DNA from: Hemerocallis citrina
Taxonomy: Eukaryota; Streptophyta; Magnoliopsida; Asparagales; Asphodelaceae
DNA: 64,000 bases
Reading direction: 5' to 3'
NCBI GenBank assembly: GCA_017893485.1
Contig: CM030367.1
Coordinates: 143,643,767 to 143,707,766, forward strand
Under the pieces are notes generated by a model. The model was not told where the DNA came from, did no database searches, and saw only the letters and a list, made by a program, of their open reading frames with translations. Every line of letters begins with the position of its first letter. Position 1 is the first letter of the stretch. The translations under genes were made by a program, and so were the position numbers. Of the stretch, positions 55,970 through 64,000 are shown piece by piece.

Positions 55970-56537
55970 TGTCAACGGCGGAGAACTCATTCTCCAGTAA
56001 GCCGAGCCACACATAGGGACTGCTAAGCTGGAGAGGCACCAGTCACAAGGATGGAGCTCCAAGATTTTCAAAAGGTTGTTCTGCGGGCCCTCAACACCGT
56101 TTCCAACCACGAGCAACGAGCACCTAGTCCTGAACCCGCCCCGAGTCGTCATCACCGCACTCCTAGTCCCCTTTCGCAAGGGAAAGAGTCTAGAGGATCG
56201 GCAGGATATGATCAAAGGGAAGACTCGATCTACCGCCGTCTCCACGATATGGAAAGGCGCCTTGGCCAACTTGACAGAGAAGAGGAACAACGGGCGAGGA
56301 ATTTCCACCCGAGCAGGCCCCCGTTCTCCCGAACTATCATGGAATCCTCGGTCCCGCAAAACTTTAAGCCCCCTAACTTTGAGTCATACAATGGGAAGTC
56401 AGACCCCACCGACCACATCGAGAGTTTTAAAACTCTCATGATGATCCACCAGGCTTCGGATGCACTCTTTTGCAAGACCCTCCCTGCCACGCTGAAGAGG
56501 CCTACGAGAGAATGGTACTCTCGACTTGCACCGGCAT
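55970..56537 (+). pseudogene. gag of Tat element B, continuation
   Basis: After the CTCAG duplication the frame resumes with RRTHSPV and, from 56051, MELQDFQKVVLRALN, the RRLHDMERRLGQ motif, FSRTIMES and REWYSRLAP, closely matching element C gag. A TAG/TGA-interrupted stretch near 56020 confirms decay. It is cut at 56537 by the 5' LTR of element D (left target-duplication copy GGCAT, 56533-56537). The rest of element B must lie beyond the window. Confidence 0.9.
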
Positions 56538-57029
56538 TGTAATACCCCGATTTTCTTAATATATATATATAAAGATTAATTCTTTTTTAGTATGCTCGTG
56601 TAGCACGTGGCTATTACTCCTTGATGTATAAATTATATTTTTCCCTATAAATTACTTGCTTTAAAGCCCAATGTTAATTTGTCTATTTTTTCTTTTAATA
56701 AAATTTATTTTGGCCCAAATTGGTTTTAAGCCCATGGATTATAAACTCTCTTATTATTTTTTTCCACAACTTGTAATGTAACATTTTTCTTGCTCTATTT
56801 TTATCCCGGGTATTAATATGCTATTTGTAGGGCATGGTTGTGTGTACACGTGCACTCAATGTACACGTGTATTAGGCACAACTCTTTGGCCGGTGTTGGG
56901 AGAGAGTGGGCTAGATCATGGGTAGTTACCCTGAGTTGTGGGTAGTTTTTGCAACCCCCAAATCAATCTCAGCCCTTAATCCTCCAACTCCCTAATAGAT
57001 CTCAACCCTTCATCTTATTTGTCTTCTAG

Positions 57030-57037
57030 TATAAATA
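57030..57037 (+). promoter_or_regulatory. TATA box of element D LTR
   Basis: AGTATAAATACCCCCC context, conserved as the reverse complement in the solo LTR at plus 5500-5515. Confidence 0.7.
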
Positions 57038-57349
57038 CCCCCCTACTTTCCCTATCTCTTTTACACTTAAAATTCCCTGAGTTTAAAGAGAGTATCTGTG
57101 AGTTGTGTGGGAGCTCTTCTGTGGAAGCAAGCAGCATTGCTGGAGATTTTGGTGTGGAGCAAAGGAACAAGAAGTGCTGTGTTATTGAAGGACTTTGCGG
57201 GATTTCGGTTTATTTCTTCATACAAGGTGGGTGTTTCTCAGGACTTCTAATGTAGGAATAATGCTACAATGGCTATGATTGATATTATGCTATAAAAGTG
57301 ATTTAAATGCAGTAGAAATTGCTTGAACTTGCTATTAATATCGGAACGA

Positions 57350-58135
57350 GGCTGTCGGTACAGTCGGCTGCCATGTGAGCCAGTCGACTGGTACGAGACA
57401 TTAATTCGCATGATTGCAATGATAAACGTGTGTATAAATGAACATGATGGTATGAATACTATTTGCATGGTTTCCCTATGACACATATGCTGGAGGGAAG
57501 GTAAATGAATAAAAAAGAGCTCATGGTAATTAATAATTTTGGAATTGTCGAAGCAGTCGACTGATAGTGTGTTAAGTCGACTGGTACCTCAAAACTGACT
57601 GTGACTGTTGGGTAGTTTCATAAACTGATATATTTTCATCGTGTGGACCCAGTTTGATGACTTGGGATTTACATCTTTATTGTTTTAAGACGTTGTGGGC
57701 ATATGTGAATGCATGTTTAAAGTATTTTTCCTTAACGGAAAGGACATGGTAGTAATTTGATGATCCATGTTGTAGTGTTACTGAATGATAAGAGACCTTG
57801 TCTGTGAAACATGAATTTTTGTGTACTGTTAGTTGACATCATGATGAAATGCACGTAAGAACTGTAAATGATTTATTGAAATTAGATCTGTCCAGTCGAC
57901 CGATTGCGTGTAGCAAGTCGACTGATCTGGACATAGAATTATGCTGATAAGATTGCTAAGACAGACGACTGAAGTGTGAACAGTCGACTGGTGTGTGACT
58001 AATATTGTGAACTTGAAAGTTGCGGGACAGGCGACTGGTAGTGTATACAGTCGACTATCCCGAGCCCTTTTGATAACCCTGTATGTGACTGTATAAGTCG
58101 ACTGGCATTCTTCCAGGTCGACTGTACAGAAAGGA
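57350..58135 (+). repeat. Paired GTCGAC palindromes in element D LTR
   Basis: Six pairs of (C)AGTCGACTG or near variants, members of a pair about 18-25 bp apart: near 57357/57380, 57553/57579, 57894/57918, 57963/57981, 58028/58049 and 58098/58120. The first member often begins after CAG or GACAG, and the second is followed by GTAC/GTGTG/GATC-like words. Spacing between pairs is irregular, so this is not a simple tandem array. Confidence 0.75.
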
Positions 58136-59387
58136 CTTTGACATATTTGAATTCATGTTACTTTGCTGTTGGTAGTTGTGAACTGTATGATTAAAGTCAA
58201 TGGATTCTACTTGTGGTTGCATGAATTGTGTAAATGAATCATAGATGAGAAATGGAAGATTAAATGAAATTATGAAATGTGAAATCATGATGGAAAAAGT
58301 CTGTGAGACTCAAAAATGAATGATGAGCTGATGATGCTCAATTGGATATTGTGAATGTGAAATTGAACGGAAGAGTAGCTAAGTCTCCCCGGCAGTGAAT
58401 GAAATGATATTGAGAATTAGACCAGGTTGGTCAAGTGAAATGAAATGATAAGTCCGGATGATGGAGAGGCTAACTCTAGAGATTGATTTTCATTCATGAT
58501 TCTAATTAAATTAATACATAGTGTGGAGGTGATGAAGGTGAGAGAAAAACATGAGTATGAGAGCTAGGGTACGGTGCGGGTGTGTGAGCCGCAGAATGCA
58601 TGCTTGACGAGTCAAGACATGGCGCGGGCACAACTCAGTAATGATCGGACTCTAGTCACGCTTATGGGATGTTTTGGTGACTGCAAGAGGAGTGTGTTCA
58701 GGGAGGAGGCTGAATTGTCGCAGAATGCATGCTTGACGAGTCAAGACATGGCGCGAAATTCTACTCCAGGGGCCAGGATACATGCTTGTACTCATAGATT
58801 CATCTAGGATACTCATTGGAATTACAGAAGTAGAATAAGTCATGGCGGGGGATTGAACCCTACAAAAATGAAGATCGTTTAAGGGGCTTGCACTCGAACC
58901 TATGTAGTATGGGATGCATAGAATTCGAACAAGTGTGCATTAGTGTCATGATTAATTAAGTAAATTGCATTAAGGATTTAAGTGCACAATCACGACACGA
59001 CATCATTAAAAGTTTCCCCTTATTTGCATGTTTATGTTGAACAAGTTTGTGATTTGTAAGAAATGAGACTCATTATACTGTTTCTGGCATAGAGAGGATG
59101 GCCATGTATAATTATCGTCGGTTGAATAAACTGACGTACCCACAGTTTTTATGCAGGATATAACTACATGTAAAAGGAATGGATGCATAAAGAGTTCATT
59201 ATGCTGTTGTTCATTTATGTAAATATTGTATATCTCGCTTCCGCTGTGTAAATTCAAATGTAATGTGTTGTAAACTCTGATGTAAAAGAAAAGTTTAAAT
59301 TTCCTTGTAAAATTGTATGTGAAGAAAGTGAAAAGATCCTGTAGAACATCTCGAATTCAGTAATTTGGGATTCGGGGCGTTACAGAG

Positions 59388-59400
59388 TGGTATCAGAGCC
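59388..59400 (+). promoter_or_regulatory. Primer-binding site of element D (iMet type)
   Basis: TGGTATCAGAGCC, three bases after the LTR: the standard initiator-Met tRNA primer site of plant chromoviruses and many Copia elements. Confidence 0.93.
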
Positions 59401-59494
59401 ACGCTTTCTACGCTTTCACACTCGTACAAATTTATAAGGAACGACACCCTAGATGTGGACATTAGAGTGTGCGTTTGAGTTTAGAGATTTAAAT

Positions 59495-59500
59495 GTAAGT
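59495..59500 (+). promoter_or_regulatory. Candidate splice donor in element D leader
   Basis: Perfect GTAAGT after AAAT in the untranslated leader. Acceptor-like AGs lie at 59552 (TATTCTAAG, just before the ORF0 ATG) and 60124 (TTTTGCATCAG, four bases before the gag ATG). Splicing to the second would remove ORF0 and give gag as first reading frame. Confidence 0.4.
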
Positions 59501-59552
59501 AACTTACATTTGTGTTGCTCTATGATTTATGCTTCTTCCTCTCTATTCTAAG

Positions 59553-59981
59553 ATGGCTGATCACTTCGACCCTGCTGGAGGCGACGACTGGCACATTATT
59601 GAGGAAGAATACCATCCTGGACAGGCTGATTCGGAGGACGAGTATCACCCCGGGCAAGCTGATTCTGATGATGAGGAGTACCCTGAATCTCGAGAGATCA
59701 CCCCACCGCCGAACTCACCTGATGATTCTTCTTCTTCCGATGAAGAAAAGGGACCAGCTCTGGGTAGCGCTGTAGCTTCTCTGCAGAGGCAAGTGGATAC
59801 CTTGAAGTATAGAGTTGGAGTTTTGGAGGCTCAGATGGAGAAGCGGAATGCTGACTATTCTGTTCTCAGCCATCGGATTTGGGAACTTGAGAAGAAAAAG
59901 AACCTAACTGATGTGCTGAAGGATGAGGTGGATGAACTGCGGGATGAACTTCGAGCAGCGAAGAGGACCCGTAGAGATTAG
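59553..59981 (+). CDS. Extra ORF upstream of gag in element D (acidic repeats plus coiled coil)
   Basis: 142 codons from ATG 59553 (AAGATGG context; an in-frame ATG at 59529 would add eight residues). The N-terminal third is strongly acidic with a direct repeat EYHPGQADSEDEYHPGQADSDDE, then a Pro/Ser segment with a DSSSSDEEK run, then a predicted coiled coil (LQRQVDTLKYRVGVLEAQMEKR; VLKDEVDELRDELRAAKRTRRD) ending in a basic tail. It is intact and separated from gag by 146 bp. Plant Tekay elements normally have a single gag-pol frame, so this is an additional gene. I recognise no domain; the coiled coil suggests self-association or Gag binding. Confidence 0.8.
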   Translation: MADHFDPAGGDDWHIIEEEYHPGQADSEDEYHPGQADSDDEEYPESREITPPPNSPDDSSSSDEEKGPALGSAVASLQRQVDTLKYRVGVLEAQMEKRNADYSVLSHRIWELEKKKNLTDVLKDEVDELRDELRAAKRTRRD

Positions 59982-60127
59982 ATTGTCCTAGTTTCTATTT
60001 TTCTTCTGTTCTGATGTTAAAATGTTTTTTTAAATTCGAATGTATAAACTTTGAAATTCAATGAAATGAAAGTTGGTTTAATTTCTTGTTTTATACTTCG
60101 AGTTTAATGGATCTTTTGCATCAGAAT

Positions 60128-61112
60128 ATGGCGAGAAGAGGAGCCAGGAACGGTGAAGGTCTGGACCTGGAGGCCGAGTTTGCAAGGGTTTACCAGACGC
60201 TGAACGCAGTGGCTGCAAACCAAGTAAGGGGGCAGGTGAATCCAGTACCCGAGGCAATCAAGCTAGTGGAATCGTTCAAGAGAATGAAACCACCAGTGTT
60301 CGAGGGGAAGTCAGACCCGGATGCGGCCGATAACTGGATTCGGCAAGTGGAGACAATCTTTGAGGTGTTGGAGACCCCGGAGGGCAGCAAGGTCAAGTTG
60401 GCGACTTTGCAGTTGGAGAAGGATGCGGCTGTTTGGTGGCAGTCGGTGAAGAGGACTATGGGCGGCTTGTTGCTTGGCTGGGAGGAATTTCTGGAAGAAT
60501 TCCGCAGCCATTATTTCCCCTCCGACGTCCAGGAGAAAAAGGCCATGGAGTTTCTGTCACTTCAGCAAGGCAGCATGTCAGTAAGGGAGTATGAGACCAA
60601 GTTTACTCAGCTCTCCAGGTATGCTCCAGAACTGGTGATGGATGAGGCGAAGAAGGCTCGCAAGTTCGAGCATGGTCTGAGGCCGAGCTTGAGATCTCGT
60701 ATGATACCCCTTGGTATCAGGAGATTCGATAAGCTGGTGAAGAGGGCGGCAGCAACGGAGGCGGATATGGGGCAGTTCCATGTTGCTCAGCACCAGAAGA
60801 GCAACTGGCAGACTGGGAAGAGGCCCGCGCCATCGGGGAGTTTCAAGGGGCAACCATCTGCACAGAGGTTCAAACCGACAGGGGCGAATGCTGTCAGTGT
60901 AGCTGGGAGACCTGGAAACGATGTAGGGAGACCTTCTGCAGTCACTTGCTTTAACTGTGGTGAAGTAGGACATTACCAATCTCGATGTCTCAAACCACGG
61001 GCTGGCAATCACAATGTGCCAATACAGCAGACTGGGAAGAGGCCGTACCAGTCAGGGCGAGTATTTGCTTTGACAGAAGCTGATGCTGAGGAGGCGGATC
61101 AGGTCATCTCTG
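60128..61112 (+). CDS. gag of element D (first exon of gag-pol)
   Basis: ATG 60128 ([11 protein letters not shown]) is chosen because it opens the conserved Gag region; upstream in-frame codons are weaker. Conserved retrotransposon Gag block: [17 protein letters not shown] at 60436-60440 (VWWQSV), [28 protein letters not shown] zinc knuckle [14 protein letters not shown] spans 60947-60988. If the transcript is not spliced, translation ends at TAG 61130, six codons into the intron, giving a 334-residue Gag. With splicing at 61112/61207 it is joined in frame to protease-pol. No damage seen. Confidence 0.93.
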
Positions 61113-61206
61113 GTACGAGGGCTGATGTTTAGTGTGGTTTCTTTTCCATTTCTTCTTCCCGCTCATAGTGTGAAATTGTTATGTAATGATGTATGTTATG
61201 TAACAG
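61113..61206 (+). other. 94-bp phase-1 intron spanning the gag stop codon of element D
   Basis: Donor G|GTACGAGG and acceptor TATGTAACAG|GAGAAC. The interior is T-rich (TTTCTTTTCCATTTCTTC) with an ATG/TAATGA-rich branch region, and contains the gag stop TAG (61130-61132) and further stops in that frame. Removing exactly these 94 bases restores the uninterrupted frame from the end of gag into protease just before DTGSS. The length and composition are normal for a plant intron. Confidence 0.75.
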
Positions 61207-64000
61207 GAGAACTCTATATTAATGGAGAGGGAGCTGTGGTGTTGTTTGATACTGGATCCTCTCATACTTTTGTGTCTCCTAGATTTGCTAAAGTATTGGG
61301 AGTTGAACCAAAGATTTTTCCAGGCAAGATCTTAGCAGTAGCTACGCCATCAGGAGAGACTTTGACCACTGATCGGTACTATGCTGATTGCGAGATAGTG
61401 ATTGAGGATCGAATCTTTGGCATTGATCTGATCGAGCTGACTATCTTGGGAGTCGATGTTATCATTGGCATTGATTGGATGTCGGTGTACAGTGCAAGCA
61501 TCGAGTGCAAGGCCAAGACCGTCACAGTGAAGGCTCCAGGTGGACCTGAAGTCACTTTCCAAGGGAAGTGGAAGTGTTCTAAACTGGTGGCAACTATCCG
61601 CAAGGAAGAGACTCCTGTGGAATTGCAAGGGATTCCTGTGGCTCGGGACTATCCGACTGTGTTCTTGGAAGATTTTCCTGGGTTACCTCCACATCGTGAT
61701 GTAGAGTTCAGCATCACTGTTCAACCGGGAAGTGCGCCCATTTCTAAAGCACCTTATAGGATGGCTCCAGTGGAACAGGATGAGGTGAAACGGCAGATTG
61801 AGGAACTGTTGGGAAAAGGCTTTATTCAACCTAGTGCGTCACCTTGGGGAGCACCAGTGCTTTTGGTAAAGAAGAAGGATGGATCGATGAGGATGTGTAT
61901 CGATTACCGGGAGCTGAATAAGGTCACTGTTCAGAATAAGTATCCGATTCCTCGAATTGATGACTTGTTCGATCGTCTACAAGGAGCAGCTGTATTCTCC
62001 AAAATAGATCTTCGATCAGGATATCACCAAGTGCGAGTGAAAGCTGAAGATGTGCACAAAACTGCATTTAGAACTCGGCATGGGCATTACGAATTCTTAG
62101 TTATGCCATTCGGAGTGACGAATGCACCCGCAATCTTCATGGACTTGATGAACAGAGTTCTGAGGCCGTTTATTGATTCTTTCGTCGTGGTATTTATCGA
62201 CGATATTCTCGTGTACTCCAAGTCTGAGGCGGAGCACACCGAGCATCTGGCAGCAGTTTTGCAGAAGTTGGAAGAGCAGAGGTTGTATGCCAAGTTATCC
62301 AAGTGTGATTTCTGGAAATCTGAAGTGGCATTCCTAGGTCACATCCTTTCTAAGGAGGGAGTGGCAACTGACCCTCAGAAGATAGAGGCAGTGAAGGATT
62401 GGGCTAGGCCTACTACAGTGAAGGAGGTCAGAAGTTTCCTTGGGATGACTGGATACTACAGGAGATTCATTCAAGGTTATGCTCAGATAGCGGTGCCGCT
62501 TACCGAGTTGACCAAGAAGAATGTGAGCTTCAAGTGGACCGAGCAATGTGAGGCGAGTTTTCAGGAGTTGAAGGATAGACTGACTACTGCACCCATTTTG
62601 GCTTTGCCTAGAGCAGGAGTTGAGTATGATGTCTATAGCGATGCTTCACATCGGGGGCTTGGTTGTGTCTTAATGCAAGAGGGTAAAGTAATCGCTTATG
62701 GGTCTAGGCAACTACGACCGCATGAGAAGAATTATCCGACTCATGATCTAGAGCTGGCTGCGATTATCTTTGCTTTGAAGCAGTGGAGGCACTACGTGTA
62801 TGGTGAGAAGCTGAACATGTACACGGATCATAAGAGCTTGAAGTATATCTACCAGCAGAGGGATCTCAATCTTAGACAGCGGAGATGGTTGGAAGTGCTC
62901 GAGGATATGCGACCTGAGATCAAGTATCATCCTGGAAAGGCTAATGTTGTTGCTGACGCACTTAGTCGCAAGAGCAGTTTGGCCTGTTTGATTACGACTC
63001 AGAGGCATCTGATTGAGGAGTTGGACCGAGCAGGTATTGAGGTTGTCTTGCAAGGATTGGGGGCATCTTTGTCTCAGTTGAAGCTTCAACCTACTTTGAA
63101 TGCAAGGATCATTGCAAGTCAGGAAGTTGATGCTGATATCTTGGAGATGAAGGAACAGGTTAGTGCTGGCAGGTTACCCGGATTTCAGACCAGGGAGGGA
63201 GTGCTGTGGTTCGGAGATAGGCTGTGTGTTCCGGATCAAGCGGACCTGAAAGAGAGTATTCTTCAGGAGGCGCATGCTACTCTTTTGTCGGTACATCCTG
63301 GGAGTACCAAGATGTACAAAGACATCAAGCAGCATTTCTGGTGGTCAGGTTTGAAGTGGGATGTGGCCGAATTTGTCGCGAGATGTGAGGTTTGTCAGCA
63401 AGTCAAAGCCGAAAATCAGAGACCCGGAGGTCTATTACAGCCGTTACCTATTCCGGAATGGAAGTGGGATAACATCAGTATGGATTTCATCACGGGGTTG
63501 CCTAAGAGTTCTAAGGGCAATGATGCTATTTGGGTTATAGTCGATCGACTTACCAAGTCCGCTCACTTTTTGGCGATGAAACTCACTGCTTCGATGGACA
63601 AGTTGGCTGAGTTGTATGTTGGTGAGATTGTCCGACTTCATGGCGTTCCTTCGACTATTGTGTGTGATCGAGATGCACGGTTTACTTCGCATTTCTGGAG
63701 GAGTCTTCAGGCAGCTTTGGGTACCAAGACAGATTTCAGCACTGCTTTTCATCCACAGACCGATGGGCAGACCGAGAGAGTCAACCGTATTCTTGAGGAT
63801 ATGCTTCGGTGTTGTATACTAGACTTCAGAGGCAATTGGGAAAGGCATTTACCTTTGGTGGAGTTTGCCTACAACAACAGTTTTCAGGCTAGCATCGGGA
63901 TGGCACCGTATGAAGCTTTGTATGGCAGGAAGTGCAGGACTCCTGTGTGTTGGTATGAGGTTGGGGAGCGTCAGTTGTTTGGTCCTGAGCTTGTACAGCT
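61207..64000 (+). CDS. pol of element D: protease, RT, RNase H, integrase (continues past window)
   Basis: Open without any stop from the acceptor at 61207 to the window edge (931 codons). Protease DTGSS (61248); RT with [17 protein letters not shown] and FIDDILVYS (Asp pair 62199-62204); RNase H YSDAS (Asp 62640), ELAAI and TDHKSL (62826); integrase HHCC (His 63273 and 63294, Cys 63384 and 63393), core Asp 63483, Asp 63666, Glu 63774 (36 codons after the second Asp). All catalytic residues are present, so this copy looks competent and recent. There is no ATG at the start: expression requires fusion to gag. The integrase C-terminus and any chromodomain are outside. Confidence 0.95.

Larger units (their letters stand above)
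56538..59384 (+). mobile_element. 5' LTR of Tekay/Del-like element D (2847 bp)
   Basis: It begins TGTAATACCCCG and ends GGATTCGGGGCGTTACA, directly followed by a primer site. TATAAATA at 57030-57037 places the transcript start near 57060, leaving more than 2 kb of R/U5. Notable content: pairs of CAGTCGACTG-like palindromes (57355-58130) and two copies of GAATGCATGCTTGACGAGTC (58594 and 58724). Its 3' 110 bp matches the solo LTR at 2756-6051. The 3' LTR lies beyond the window. Confidence 0.95.

Noticed and set aside
59401..59552. Frame from ATG 59522 as a leader peptide
   Set aside because: Only nine codons, with no supporting signal.

Overview
This window is plant nuclear DNA, probably from a large-genome eudicot (the species cannot be fixed from sequence). 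It is almost entirely transposable elements: long Ty3/Gypsy elements of the Tat lineage (second, archaeal-type RNase H; 3' tandem-repeat arrays; an extra antisense gene) and of a Tekay/Del-like chromovirus group (long LTRs ending in CGTTACA-type termini, iMet-type primer site), plus a TRIM, a Copia-like solo LTR, Helitrons, hAT-type and other inverted-repeat elements. Only one host gene is recognisable: the first exon of a DUF630/DUF632 protein. An unassigned gene remnant and a captured exon pair are also present.

Layout. (1) 1-19345: 3' part of Tat element A, + strand: decayed RNase H/integrase, a 54-bp array, a 223-bp array, a hairpin-repeat block, an antisense gene (10786 to about 7705), further 110-, 54- and 105-bp arrays, polypurine tract and 3' LTR. 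Two Tekay-like solo LTRs (2756-6051 and 11481-17250, both minus) sit inside its arrays, each with a perfect 5-bp target duplication. (2) 19346-35790: AT-rich mosaic with a 5.5-kb solo LTR (20119-25665) carrying a Helitron, then several MITEs/foldbacks, a TRIM with 76-bp LTRs, a second Helitron, a Copia-like solo LTR, a hAT element enclosing exon-like sequence, and the DUF630 exon on the minus strand. (3) 35791-64000: a deep nest. Tat element B (5' LTR and gag) is interrupted by a minus-strand Tekay-like solo LTR (36857-39988 and 55668-55964), which is itself interrupted by full-length Tat element C (39989-55662, TSD GGCTT). B resumes at 55970-56537 and is cut by Tekay element D, which runs off the window.

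Element C is complete but disabled (one gag stop, two frame breaks). Its LTRs differ at roughly 17 positions plus one indel of about 592 (hand count). Element D is young-looking: ORF0, gag, and an uninterrupted protease-RT-RNase H-integrase frame to the window edge.

The most interesting signals are: (a) a 94-bp canonical intron spanning the gag stop codon of element D, whose removal fuses gag to pol in frame; (b) an extra acidic/coiled-coil ORF upstream of gag in D; (c) an antisense gene shared by Tat elements A and C, with two introns at the same positions and phases, a TATA-like box upstream, and an in-frame TAG at what looks like the same place in both copies; (d) repeat modules shared between the arrays on both sides of that antisense gene. 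All coordinates were read by eye; no alignment or database search was run.
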